From NCBI GenBank assembly GCA_002418285.1, contig DIDT01000045.1:62001-126000 (forward strand): 64,000 nucleotides of DNA, in the 5' to 3' direction. This DNA is from Phycisphaerales bacterium UBA5793 (GTDB taxonomy: Bacteria; Planctomycetota; Phycisphaerae; Phycisphaerales; UBA5793). Numbering within the stretch: position 1 is the stretch's first letter; each line of letters starts with the position of its first letter. Made by a program: the position numbers and the translations under genes. A model generated the notes under the pieces. The model saw only the letters and a list, made by a program, of their open reading frames with translations, was not told the origin of the DNA and did not search any database. Shown here piece by piece: positions 16,693-25,408 of the stretch.

Positions 16693-17559
16693 TCAATCTT
16701 CCGGAGCGTTCTTCGCCACGCGGCTGCGGAACTCCTCGGTCAACCGGCGGCAGACCGGGCCGATGGCGCCGTTGCCGATCACCGTTTCATCGATCTGCGA
16801 GACCGCGATCATCTCCGCCGCCGTGCCCGTCAGGAAGACTTCATCCGCGGCCTTGAGTTCATCAAGGCGGAACAGCCGCTCTTCGCAGGCGATCTTCAGA
16901 TCGCTGCACAGCGACTTGGCGAACGCGCGGGTTACGCCCTTGAGCAGGCCGGCCGAGTCGGGTGGCGTCGTCACTTTGCCGTCCTTGACCATGAAGATGT
17001 TGTCGCCGGTGCATTCGGCGACGTAGCCCTCGTGATTGAGCATGATCGCTTCGAGCACGCCCGCGTCGATTGCTTCGATCTTGGCGAGGATGTTGTTGAG
17101 GTAGTTGAGGCTCTTAATGCTCGGGTCCAGCGCCGCGGGCAGATTGCGCGGCCGCCTGGCCGTGATCACTTTCATCCCGCTCTCGTAGAGAGCTGGCGGA
17201 TACAACTCGATCGAGTCGGTGATGATGAAGCAGCTTGGGTTGGGGCAGCGGAACGGATTGAGTCCGAGCGTGCCCACGCCGCGCGTCATCACCACGCGGA
17301 TGTACCCGTTGGTCAACCCGTTGGCACCCAGTGTCTGACGCATCGCATCGATCCACTGCTCGTGGGTGTAGGGCGACTTGAGGCGAATGGACTCGGCGGA
17401 GGCGAAGAGGCGATCGATGTGCGACGCGGCTTTGAAGATGCGGCCGTTGTAGGCGCGAATGCCCTCGAAGCAGCCATCGCCGTACAGCAGGCCGTGGTCG
17501 AAGACACTGACCACCGCTTGAGCGCGCGGCACCAGGTTTCCATCCATCCAGATCTGCAA
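16693..17559 (-). CDS. ilvE: Branched-chain amino acid aminotransferase
   Basis: A 288-residue fold-type IV PLP aminotransferase that interconverts Leu, Ile and Val with their 2-oxo acids. It shows the typical start (MQIWMDGNLVPRAQAVVSVF) and DHGLLYGDGCFEGIRAY. The PLP-binding Lys is in SIKSLNYLNNILAK (Lys149), and the cofactor-binding Glu lies in GYVAECTGDNIFMV. LTGTAAEMIAV and the C-terminal VCRRLTEEFR follow. The length fits the compact IlvE family (about 290). It stands alone; the kinase gene upstream ends 192 bases away behind a hairpin, so it probably has its own promoter. D-amino-acid or ADC-lyase paralogues are possible but fit less well. Confidence 0.93.
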   Translation of the reverse strand: MQIWMDGNLVPRAQAVVSVFDHGLLYGDGCFEGIRAYNGRIFKAASHIDRLFASAESIRLKSPYTHEQWIDAMRQTLGANGLTNGYIRVVMTRGVGTLGLNPFRCPNPSCFIITDSIELYPPALYESGMKVITARRPRNLPAALDPSIKSLNYLNNILAKIEAIDAGVLEAIMLNHEGYVAECTGDNIFMVKDGKVTTPPDSAGLLKGVTRAFAKSLCSDLKIACEERLFRLDELKAADEVFLTGTAAEMIAVSQIDETVIGNGAIGPVCRRLTEEFRSRVAKNAPED

Positions 17560-17695
17560 GGCGCAACCCTTTCGTCGATCACGCGGTCATGGTCACTGGA
17601 TCCGTCCACCGGATCGCAGCAGTATATGCCCGCCATCGCGTTTCACCGATTCCCGGGGTCTTCAAACCACGCGCAATCGCCAGAAAGCAAAGACG

Positions 17696-17721
17696 CCCGC
17701 CACAGGAACGCGACGGGCGGG
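17696..17721 (-). terminator. Hairpin terminator after the membrane-anchored kinase
   Basis: Read leftwards, CCCGCC (17721-17716) pairs with GGCGGG (17701-17696). It is followed on the minus strand by a T-rich stretch, GTCTTTGCTTTCT. It lies about 30 bases after the kinase stop codon and separates that gene from ilvE. Confidence 0.6.
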
Positions 17722-17751
17722 AAGAAACAAGGCATCGACCCCAAGGCAATC

Positions 17752-20175
17752 TCACTGCTGCGAGGTGAGGTAGCCGAGGATTCTGTCGTCAACCGTAGAG
17801 TGCAGGCAATCGGGCGTCATGACCCAGGTGAGAATCTTGTTGCTCGATCCGCGTGCGAGCCACACGACGCAGCCGACATCGACCAGTTGTTCATCGCTGC
17901 CCAGCAGCGAGCCAATGACCTGCTCTGCGTCATCCACCTGGTTCTTCTCGATATCGACCGGACCAACGCGGCTGACTTCGGTGCGAATGCGGGCGTCGAG
18001 CGTGGCCTCCATCTCGCTGTCGGCGAGCGGCTCAAAGCCAAGGCTCGAGAGCAGTTGGCCGATCTGCGCCACTCGCTCGCGAACCGCGGCGCTGCGCAGA
18101 TCAGGATGGTCATTGATGATGAGGTAATGGCTGGGCATGCTGGACACCGAGGCGATGAGATCAGGATCGATTGCGGGGGATGCGACAGCTGGCGGAGCGT
18201 CGGGGTGGCCGGCATGCGGCGGCAGACTGATGACGACACCGCTGCTCGGATTAATGGAGATCGCCGCCCGGGCGTTGTCGATCGCGTTATCGATACTCCG
18301 CCGAATTGTTACGGACGGACTGTTTGCACGGCGGGCGCTGCCCCACGTCACCAGCGAAGCCAACCCAACCACTCCGAGCACAGCAATCGCTGCGACGATC
18401 ATGCCGCCGGTGACGCGCTCAGCGGGATGCTGGAACTGATAGCGCCTCGCACGAGCCGCTCGACGCCGCTCCTGGGCGCGGGCCCGAGCGTTGGAAATCT
18501 GCTCGAAGGCCGACTGGCGCGGACCATCGCCGAAGTTGATCCGAACACCTTGTGGACCGGGCGTTGCGGCTGCATCGCCGCCGCGCACTTCATGCAGGGC
18601 GCGCTTGACTTCGGAGCGGATGTTGGCTGCGGCCCGGCGGAACTCGTCCTTGGCCTGGTGCAACCCGGCCACACCCGCCACCGACGCGGCACGGGCATTG
18701 ACGCCGCCGATGCGGCCGGTCCACCAGTTCGCGACTTTCACGTGCGGTCGCGAATACGAGCCGGTGCCGACTCCGGCGCCAACTGCCGCCGCACCAACCG
18801 CAGCGGCTGCGGCTGCGCCGGCCGCGGGTCCCCCGAAGGAAACGAACTCTGGTTGAGGCGTTGCAATGTCCTCGACACCGACGTCGTCCGCCTGCATGCT
18901 GGGCAGTTCGGCGGGCTTCATCGCCCACACATTCGGATGACGGCGCGCGGCTTCGAGATCGCGGAGCATCAGATCCGCCGAGGCGTAGCGCTGGTTGTAC
19001 TCGGTCATGCCGCGGCGCACGATCCACTTGACCGCATCGGGGCAGCGCTTGGTGACCGTGCTCAATCCGCCGTGCGACGGGAATGTTCCTTCGAGGGCGA
19101 AGTAGAGCACGGCGGCGGCGCCGTAAATGTCAAACTTCGCGCCATCGACCTCGTGAACCTTCACGCCGCGAAGCGCCATTCGGACCATTTCGGGATCGCG
19201 GAAGTACTCAGTGCCATGTGTGGTCAGGGTCATGGCGGAACGCAGCGAGGTGACCAGCCCCAGATCGACGACATGCGCCTGGCCGGCGTGGACAACGATG
19301 TTCTCCGGCTTGATGTCCTTGTGCCACAGTCCGCCGCGGTGGTACTGGTTGAGCGTGGCGACGACGTCGGACATGTAGCCGAGCATCTCCTGCATTTGCC
19401 GCTCGGAAAGCCCCTTGTCACCGCTGACGGCATGGTACTGCCGCGCCACGGTGCCGAGGTTTTCGCCGGGCACATAGGGCATGATGTAGAAGAACCGATC
19501 TTCGGTCAGTTCGTGCTCGATGATCAAACCGATCTGGCGGGCTCCTTCCAGAGCGCGCGACTCGCGGACTATCTGAGGCAGGCTCGATCCATCGGCGATG
19601 GCGAACGACTTGATGACCACGCGGTCAGGACAGGCGCCCATCTGGCGAGTGATGCGCTCGCGCTTGGCAGGCGACGGCTCGGCCACGTAGAGCCGTCCGC
19701 CGCTCCCGCCGCCGGGCAGCGAGCCGACGATCGTGTAACCCTCGAATTGCCCCGCACGACGACTGGGCCGTTCGCGACCCGGCGCTTCGGCGACGGCCGC
19801 GGGGACGCGTTGCTCGATGCCCTCGAGCATCGAACCGAGGCCGATGAGGCGCAGCGGATGCGAGATGGCGACGCGGTAAAGGCACGAGGCCATGGTCTTG
19901 ATCTCGTGCTGGACGTTGGCGCCGAAGTGGGCGCTCGCGGACCAGCGGCCGATGACCACGTTGAGAACGCTGAGCAGTGCAAAGACGACCGCCGCGGGAA
20001 TCGCACCGACGAATCGGAAGATGTCGCGAAACATGCCGCCGATGAACTGGCCGATGTGCCCAAGCAGGAAGCCGATCGCTTTGAAGAGCGGCACGATGAT
20101 GAACATGACCACACCCGTGAGGATGATGGCCCCGACCAGTGCCGCGATGACTGCCACAATAGGTGCTACTGCCAT
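17752..20175 (-). CDS. Membrane-anchored Ser/Thr protein kinase
   Basis: An 807-residue protein with unusual order. Two or three hydrophobic segments come first (about 5-30, 31-50 and 56-76). The kinase domain at about 144-420 has glycine loop GSLPGGGSGGRLYV, the ATP Lys in VVIKSF (Lys189), an alpha-C Glu in VRESRAL, HKDIKPEN (285-292) and DLG in place of DFG (304-306). The catalytic Lys and Asp are kept, so it is probably active. An Ala/Gly-rich linker, another membrane span (about 610-635) and an extracytoplasmic domain (LIINDHPDLRSAAVRERVAQ) follow. The visible hallmarks place it outside the usual PknB layout. The ECF gene ends 26 bases upstream, and the pair is very likely one operon. Confidence 0.85.
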   Translation of the reverse strand: MAVAPIVAVIAALVGAIILTGVVMFIIVPLFKAIGFLLGHIGQFIGGMFRDIFRFVGAIPAAVVFALLSVLNVVIGRWSASAHFGANVQHEIKTMASCLYRVAISHPLRLIGLGSMLEGIEQRVPAAVAEAPGRERPSRRAGQFEGYTIVGSLPGGGSGGRLYVAEPSPAKRERITRQMGACPDRVVIKSFAIADGSSLPQIVRESRALEGARQIGLIIEHELTEDRFFYIMPYVPGENLGTVARQYHAVSGDKGLSERQMQEMLGYMSDVVATLNQYHRGGLWHKDIKPENIVVHAGQAHVVDLGLVTSLRSAMTLTTHGTEYFRDPEMVRMALRGVKVHEVDGAKFDIYGAAAVLYFALEGTFPSHGGLSTVTKRCPDAVKWIVRRGMTEYNQRYASADLMLRDLEAARRHPNVWAMKPAELPSMQADDVGVEDIATPQPEFVSFGGPAAGAAAAAAVGAAAVGAGVGTGSYSRPHVKVANWWTGRIGGVNARAASVAGVAGLHQAKDEFRRAAANIRSEVKRALHEVRGGDAAATPGPQGVRINFGDGPRQSAFEQISNARARAQERRRAARARRYQFQHPAERVTGGMIVAAIAVLGVVGLASLVTWGSARRANSPSVTIRRSIDNAIDNARAAISINPSSGVVISLPPHAGHPDAPPAVASPAIDPDLIASVSSMPSHYLIINDHPDLRSAAVRERVAQIGQLLSSLGFEPLADSEMEATLDARIRTEVSRVGPVDIEKNQVDDAEQVIGSLLGSDEQLVDVGCVVWLARGSSNKILTWVMTPDCLHSTVDDRILGYLTSQQ

Positions 20176-20201
20176 GACTCCGGCCTCCGCACAATAAGCC
20201 G

Positions 20202-20933
20202 TCAGAACCGATCGGTGGTCTGGTTTGTCGGCGACTGCAACTGCTGGTGATAGATCTCGCTGAGCGAGTTGTCGAAGAGTTCGTCGTCCTGGTACAGGCC
20301 GGCCTCTTCCGCCTCGCGTGCTTCTTCATCGGTAAAACTGAATGTCGCCACGGTTTCAGCGAGCCGGCGCCGCAGACTCTGGCGCACCTTGGCCAGATGT
20401 CGGCTCACGGTCGGTTCGGAGATGCCCAACTGCGAGGAGACGTCCTTGCCGCTCATGCCGTCGAACACCCGCATGCGATACACCTGAAAACTGACAAAAT
20501 CGGAATCCTTCTCGACCTTGCGAACGGCGGCCTCGACCTTGGCGCGGAAGACGCCGCGCTCGTAGGTCTCGTCGGCTTCAAGTGCAGCCGAGGCGCCCAT
20601 GAAGGTTTCGTCGAGGGTGATGCCGCGATGGCCGCCGCCGCGCTTGAGCGCCCCGCGTCGGTCCATTTCATCGCCCAGCGTGTGCCGCGCGATGCTCAGC
20701 AGCCAGGTGCTGAATCGGGCGCCGCGCGCGGGGTCGTATCGGTCGATCGACTTGGAAAGAGCGGCGAGCGTCTCCTGGCTGAGGTCGCGCACGGTTTCGG
20801 CACCGACCTTGCCGCGCCCCCACTTGGCGAGTTGAGCCTGCAGGACAGGTCCGAAGACTTCCCAGAGTTCGAACCAGGCGGAGTCATCCCCTTCGCGGAG
20901 GCGGCGGACGAAGTTGGTCGTTAGCGCATTCAT
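20202..20933 (-). CDS. ECF-type sigma-70 family factor
   Basis: A 243-residue sigma factor. Region 2 is near 15-85 (WFELWEVFGPVLQAQLAKWG...DLSQETLAALSKSIDRYDPARGARFSTWLLSIARH), and region 4 with its helix-turn-helix is near 150-195 (VYRMRVFDGMSGKDVSSQLG, then ISEPTVSRHLAKVRQSLRRRL). A long acidic C-terminal tail (DEEAREAEEAGLYQDDELFD) follows and may serve as a regulatory or partner-binding arm. It precedes the membrane kinase by 26 bases in the same direction, giving the second sigma-kinase pair in this window. No anti-sigma gene is visible. Confidence 0.88.
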   Translation of the reverse strand: MNALTTNFVRRLREGDDSAWFELWEVFGPVLQAQLAKWGRGKVGAETVRDLSQETLAALSKSIDRYDPARGARFSTWLLSIARHTLGDEMDRRGALKRGGGHRGITLDETFMGASAALEADETYERGVFRAKVEAAVRKVEKDSDFVSFQVYRMRVFDGMSGKDVSSQLGISEPTVSRHLAKVRQSLRRRLAETVATFSFTDEEAREAEEAGLYQDDELFDNSLSEIYHQQLQSPTNQTTDRF

Positions 20934-21135
20934 GTCGTCACTGTCCTTGTTCCGCTTTGGGAGTCCGCAGTTTCACGAGGCGAAGCCACCCGAACATCGC
21001 CCTATCATGGAATGAAGCCCCCCACGACACCACATTATAAGGTGCCACCAATCTCTGCGGGGTCAAGTTCAGGGGAGTCAATGCGGACAAGACGGGCGCC
21101 CGAGCGGCGTGTTGGTCGAGGAGTACGATTGAGCA

Positions 21136-23553
21136 ATGCCAGAATCCGCCTCCGCCCCACCAACCTCCTCCTACAACTCGCACCATGATTCGCTTCTCGA
21201 AGGGCTGACCGAGCCGCAGACCCGGGCGGTCCTTCATACCGAGGGTCCGCTGCTGGTGCTGGCGGCTGCCGGATCGGGTAAGACGCTGACGATCACCCGC
21301 CGCGTGGCTCACCTGATTGCGCAGGGCAATCCGCCGTGGTCGATTCTGGCGCTGACATTTACGAACAAGGCTGCGACTGAGATGCGCGAGCGAATCGAAC
21401 GGCTCGTTCCTCCGAGCACCGGTACCGCGCGCGGCTTGGTCATCAGCACGTTTCACGCCTTCTGCGCCCGGCTTTTGAGACGATACGCCGAGCGAGTGGG
21501 TCTCAACGGCAACTACACGATCTATGACGCCGGCGATCAGAAGGCAGCGATCAAGGATGCGCTCGAGCGGCTCGATCTGTCGAAGCAGAACTTTCCGCCG
21601 GACGCGATGTCGGCGCGGATCAGCAACGCCAAGAACGCGATGGAGCGGGTCGAAGATGTTCGCGCCAACGGCGGCGACTTCTGGTCGAAGCAGTTTGCCC
21701 GCGTCTACGAGGAGTATGAGAAGACGCTGCGGCAGAACAACGCCGTAGACTTTGATGATCTGCTGCTGCATATCGCTACACTGCTGCGCGATGATGTCGA
21801 GGTGCGCGAAGAGCTCCGCAGCCGGTTCCGACATGTCTTAATCGATGAGTACCAGGACACGAACCACGCCCAGTTTCTGATCGCAGACGGGCTGGCCGCG
21901 GGGCATCGGCGCATTTGCGTCGTCGGTGATCCTGATCAGTCGATTTACGGCTGGCGCGGGGCGGACATCAGCAATATTCTGGAGTTCCAGGAGCACTATC
22001 CCGAAGCGGAGGTCGTCAAACTCGGGGAGAACTTCCGATCGACGGCGCCAATCCTGGCCGTGGCCGATCACCTGATCAAGCACAACGTCAAACGCAAGGA
22101 CAAGCCGCTGTTCACGAACCGTCCGGGCGGCGACAAGCCGATCGTGATGACGTGCGTGGATGAGCATTACGAGGCGGAATTCGTCGCCAACTACCTCGAC
22201 TCAATGAATCGCGAACACGGCCTGGCGTGGAAGGACATGGCCGTGTTCTACCGCACCAACTCGCTGAGCCGCAACATCGAAGCGGCGCTCCGCGACAGGC
22301 AGATTCCGCACGTGCTGGTACGAGGCACTGCGTTCTACGATCGCAAGGAGATCCGCGATGCGCTGGCGTACCTTCGCGTGGTGCTGAATCCGGGCGATGC
22401 GGTCTCGCTCAAGCGGATCATCAACGAACCATCGCGCGGCATCGGCAAGACGACGATCAATCGGGTGGAGCAGTTCGCGGCGGAGCATCGGATCACACTC
22501 TTCGAGGCCGTTTGCCGCTGCCGGGAAGTGACTGAGCTCAATGCCCGGGCCATCGCCGCCTTGGAGCGATTTGCGCGACTGGTGCAGTCCTGGACCGGCG
22601 AGAGTTCGTTCATGGGCGTCGAGACCATCGGTGAGTTGGCGGAACTGGTCCGTCGCATCGTCACGGAGTCAGGCATGGAAGCCGCGCTCAACGTCGGCAA
22701 GAGCGAGGAAGACGCCCAGCGCCTCGACAACCTCAATGAACTCGTGTCGGCCGTGATGGAATTTGAAGAGAAGTTCGCGGCGCAGCAGGCGGCGGGCGTC
22801 GATGCGATGACCGATCCGTTTGGCTTTGATGTTGACGCGTTACCCGAGGAGACCGAAGAGCCCCCGTTGATGGCGCGACTGCGGGCGTACCTCGAGCAGG
22901 TCGCGCTGGTGTCGGACGTGGAAGCTTTCGATCCTGACGCCGGGGCGGTCATGCTGATGACCTTGCACGCGGCCAAGGGACTGGAGTTCCCGGTTGTGGT
23001 CATGATCGGCCTGGAGGAGAACCTGCTCCCCCATTCGCGCTCGCGCGAAAGCGATGCGGAACTGGAGGAGGAGCGCCGGCTGGCGTTCGTGGGGATCACC
23101 AGGGCTAAGCAGCGGCTCGTGCTCACGCACGCCACCGTCCGGACGTGGCGCGGCATGCGGGAGCCGACGATCACCAGCCGGTTCCTCGGCGAGCTGCCCG
23201 AAGACGGTATTGAGTGGCACGGCCGCGAAGAGGTGGCTCGATTTCACAGCGGATACGACGCCGAAGTGGAGACGAACTGGGGCTCACGGCGGGGCGGCGC
23301 CGGCCGACGCGAGCGCGGTGAGTTCGAAGACGCCGAGGAGATTCGCAACGTTCAGCAGTGGACCCGGAATCGCGCGGCCGATGACTCTTCGGAATACCCC
23401 GTGGGGTGCCGCGTTCGCCATCCGCAGTTCGGTGACGGCTCGGTTGAATCAGTCACGCGCACCGGCCGGCATACGCGGGTTCGCGTGAAGTTCCGCGATG
23501 TGGGCACCAAGACGCTGATTGCCGAGTACGCGCGGCTGGAGCGGCTCGGGTAG
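21136..23553 (+). CDS. pcrA: ATP-dependent DNA helicase, UvrD/PcrA family
   Basis: An 805-residue superfamily 1A 3'-5' helicase for DNA repair and replication-conflict resolution. Motifs in order: Q-motif region (LTEPQTRAVLHTEGPLLVLA), Walker A AAGSGKTLTITRR, motif Ia LTFTNKAATEMRER, motif II VLIDEYQDTNHAQ, motif III VVGDPDQSIYGWRGAD, motif IV NFRST, motif V TLHAAKGLEFPVV and motif VI EERRLAFVGITRAKQRL. The C-terminal Tudor-like tail GCRVRHPQFGDGSVESVTRTG is typical of PcrA. It is transcribed divergently from the ECF gene, about 200 bases away, and converges with mobile-element debris at its 3' end. Confidence 0.95.
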   Translation: MPESASAPPTSSYNSHHDSLLEGLTEPQTRAVLHTEGPLLVLAAAGSGKTLTITRRVAHLIAQGNPPWSILALTFTNKAATEMRERIERLVPPSTGTARGLVISTFHAFCARLLRRYAERVGLNGNYTIYDAGDQKAAIKDALERLDLSKQNFPPDAMSARISNAKNAMERVEDVRANGGDFWSKQFARVYEEYEKTLRQNNAVDFDDLLLHIATLLRDDVEVREELRSRFRHVLIDEYQDTNHAQFLIADGLAAGHRRICVVGDPDQSIYGWRGADISNILEFQEHYPEAEVVKLGENFRSTAPILAVADHLIKHNVKRKDKPLFTNRPGGDKPIVMTCVDEHYEAEFVANYLDSMNREHGLAWKDMAVFYRTNSLSRNIEAALRDRQIPHVLVRGTAFYDRKEIRDALAYLRVVLNPGDAVSLKRIINEPSRGIGKTTINRVEQFAAEHRITLFEAVCRCREVTELNARAIAALERFARLVQSWTGESSFMGVETIGELAELVRRIVTESGMEAALNVGKSEEDAQRLDNLNELVSAVMEFEEKFAAQQAAGVDAMTDPFGFDVDALPEETEEPPLMARLRAYLEQVALVSDVEAFDPDAGAVMLMTLHAAKGLEFPVVVMIGLEENLLPHSRSRESDAELEEERRLAFVGITRAKQRLVLTHATVRTWRGMREPTITSRFLGELPEDGIEWHGREEVARFHSGYDAEVETNWGSRRGGAGRRERGEFEDAEEIRNVQQWTRNRAADDSSEYPVGCRVRHPQFGDGSVESVTRTGRHTRVRVKFRDVGTKTLIAEYARLERLG

Positions 23554-23589
23554 GCGCACGGGTGCGGCCGATTCCGCCGAGTGTGCGAA

Positions 23590-23671
23590 CAAGATCTTCC
23601 GAACGATCAACGAGTTCGCTCGTGGTCATCCGTTGCAGGGCATCAATCTCGCGTTCAATGGCCATCGGCAT
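23590..23671 (-). pseudogene. DUF2924-like N-terminal remnant
   Basis: Starting at the ATG at 23671, which follows AAAGGAGCCACCAC, the frame reads MPMAIEREIDALQRMTTSEL followed by VDRSEDLV. This matches the N-terminus of DUF2924 proteins, which accompany serine recombinases. Similarity ends near 23590, and the frame then runs antisense into the pcrA 3' end until 23453. The rest of the gene and the expected recombinase are missing, which implies a deletion abutting pcrA. Confidence 0.5.
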
Positions 23672-23704
23672 GTGGTGGCTCCTTTCGGACATGGAGACTC
23701 AGCC

Positions 23705-23929
23705 CTAACCGCGGGGCCGGTTCACCACAGTGAGGCGCGAATGCTCGCCGAGTTCAAGTGTGATGTTGCCGGAATCTGCGGATTCCGCGGGAGGCGAAGA
23801 TGTTCGCGCCCGGGCGGCCCGGGCGTACCTGACGAGGCCGCATGCGAGGATGCGGGCGACTTCCGAGCGTCGCTCGGCAGCGGACAGGGTGGCGGGATCG
23901 ATGGCGGCGGGCAAGGGAGGCTCCGGCAC
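23705..23929 (-). CDS. Small protein of a DUF2924/recombinase-type module, probable remnant
   Basis: A 74-residue frame: MPEPPLPAAIDPATLSAAER, then RSEVARILACGLVRYARAAR, then a proline-rich stretch ending ITLELGEHSRLTVVNRPRG. Its shape is a helical segment of the type LSxxxRxxEVAxILAxGxxR, a linker and a short LELxxxxRLTV end. It resembles the small gene that usually precedes DUF2924 and a serine recombinase in phage-like modules. It ends 33 bases before the DUF2924 remnant in the same direction. The frame may be intact, but its partners are lost. Function unknown. Confidence 0.45.
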   Translation of the reverse strand: MPEPPLPAAIDPATLSAAERRSEVARILACGLVRYARAARARTSSPPAESADSGNITLELGEHSRLTVVNRPRG

Positions 23930-24049
23930 AGGGCTCGATGCGGCGCGCGAAGAGCGCCGTCATGGGTTACCTATGCCGGGCGAGTGCGCGATGTCCGGCT
24001 ACGGAGTCAATCCGCAATCCGGACACGCGATCGTCTGCTCGTTTCAAAC

Positions 24050-25408
24050 TCAGTCGAAGGTGTGCACCACCAACTGGCTGATGGCGCATTCGTTCTGGAC
24101 GACGGCCTGGAAGAGGATGGTCTGGCCGCGTGCGATGAGGGGGACGTTGCGGGTGATGGTGGCGACGCCGTTGCCGTCGGCAATCGCGCTGCCAATCACC
24201 GTCGGCTGATCGAGTTGCAGCGCATTCTGCTGGAGGTCGCAGCCGGGGATGCGCGTGCCGCCGCCGTGGCGGGAATAGCAGAAGTAGACTCGCGCGCCGG
24301 GGGTGGCGCCAGTCACTCGCAGGCGATTCGTTGTCCCCGCGCTGCCCGGAAGGGGACTCTGGAGTGTCATCGTTGGATTGACTGGGGTGAGCAATAGCGC
24401 CCAAGTGTCGCCATCGTAGTCGGCCGTCACTGGGATCTGACCCGCGTCATTGAGGTGAGTGGCGCGCTCAATTCGCCACGGCAACCGTAGGCTAGGGGGG
24501 ACTAAGTCATCGAGTATCAACCAGTCCTCGCCTAGATTAAGAATCATGGCCGCGGACACGATGTCGCCAACAATCTGTCCGAGGTTGTTGATGCCTCGGG
24601 CCGCACTGTACGACCCAACGGTCGGACTGTGGATATCGATGATTTGCTGATTCACCCACTTCACGGCATGACGCTGGCCGGAAGGCGCGACCGAACTTCC
24701 GACAATGACGCTGGATTCGTTGATACCATAGGCTTGAGTTGAGCCTTCTCCGCCGAGTGATTCGAGTTCAATTACCTCGCCGTTGCGCCAGAAGAGGCCA
24801 ACGATCTGAAGACTCTGGTCATAGCCCTTCCCCACGATCTCGCCGGAGTTGTTGATGCCGAATGCCACTCCACTGCCAAGTTCCGGGTGGATCCCAGGCA
24901 GTTCCAACATCTCGCCGTCCGTCCAGACGAACGCCCTGGATCTGCCACTGATGTCGTAGGCCGCTTCACCGACGACCTGCCCACTGTCATTGAGCGCGAA
25001 TGCATAGCTGTCTTCCCCTCCGAGCGTTCCGAGGTCTGACATCTGGCCATTGCGCCACAGGAATGCCCGTGTGTCGAAGATGCTTCCATTCGGATCAGCA
25101 ACCGCCCAACCGCAAACATCACCATTTTCGTTGATCCCGATCGCACCGCTGTACTGGCCGCCAAGCGTTCCGAGGTCGATTACTCCGCCTTCACGCGGCC
25201 AGAGCGCTGCGTGGATACGGAAGTCCGCCGTGGACGTGAAGCCGACGGTGTCACCTTGGGAGTTCACATCCACTGCACCCGCCCACTGATATGTATCCGT
25301 AAGGCGAGGCAACTCAATCACCGCGTAGCGGTAGTCCTGCCCGATCGCGCTGGCAACGGTGATAAGCGACGCCAGAGCGGGAAGAGCCATGAGATTCGTG
25401 CGCGACAT
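24050..25408 (-). CDS. Exported HAF-repeat protein
   Basis: A 452-residue secreted protein. A signal peptide (about 1-23, ITVASAIGQ) is followed by YRYAVIELPRLTD and five or six HAF repeats. Each has a GxxLWxxGxxxDLGTLGG core followed by AxxINxxGxVVG: VIDLGTLGGQYSGAIGINEN, MSDLGTLGGEDSYAFALNDS, and further diverged copies. These repeats form beta-propeller-like extracellular domains. The C-terminal 90 residues form a separate beta-sandwich-like domain (GTTNRLRVTGATPGARVYFC...). The start of a gene with a similar YRYA opening lies at 63835. The molecular role is unknown; a surface or secreted location is likely. Confidence 0.85.
   Translation of the reverse strand: MSRTNLMALPALASLITVASAIGQDYRYAVIELPRLTDTYQWAGAVDVNSQGDTVGFTSTADFRIHAALWPREGGVIDLGTLGGQYSGAIGINENGDVCGWAVADPNGSIFDTRAFLWRNGQMSDLGTLGGEDSYAFALNDSGQVVGEAAYDISGRSRAFVWTDGEMLELPGIHPELGSGVAFGINNSGEIVGKGYDQSLQIVGLFWRNGEVIELESLGGEGSTQAYGINESSVIVGSSVAPSGQRHAVKWVNQQIIDIHSPTVGSYSAARGINNLGQIVGDIVSAAMILNLGEDWLILDDLVPPSLRLPWRIERATHLNDAGQIPVTADYDGDTWALLLTPVNPTMTLQSPLPGSAGTTNRLRVTGATPGARVYFCYSRHGGGTRIPGCDLQQNALQLDQPTVIGSAIADGNGVATITRNVPLIARGQTILFQAVVQNECAISQLVVHTFD

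Noticed and set aside
17752..20175. Pseudokinase status because of HKD and DLG
   Set aside because: The ATP Lys, alpha-C Glu, catalytic Asp and metal-binding Asp are all present, so activity is more likely than not.
16678..20250. A long open frame of 1190 codons on the + strand
   Set aside because: It is antisense to ilvE and the membrane-anchored kinase, both of which have clear domain motifs. Its sequence is His/Arg-rich with no domain, a typical shadow in GC-rich DNA.
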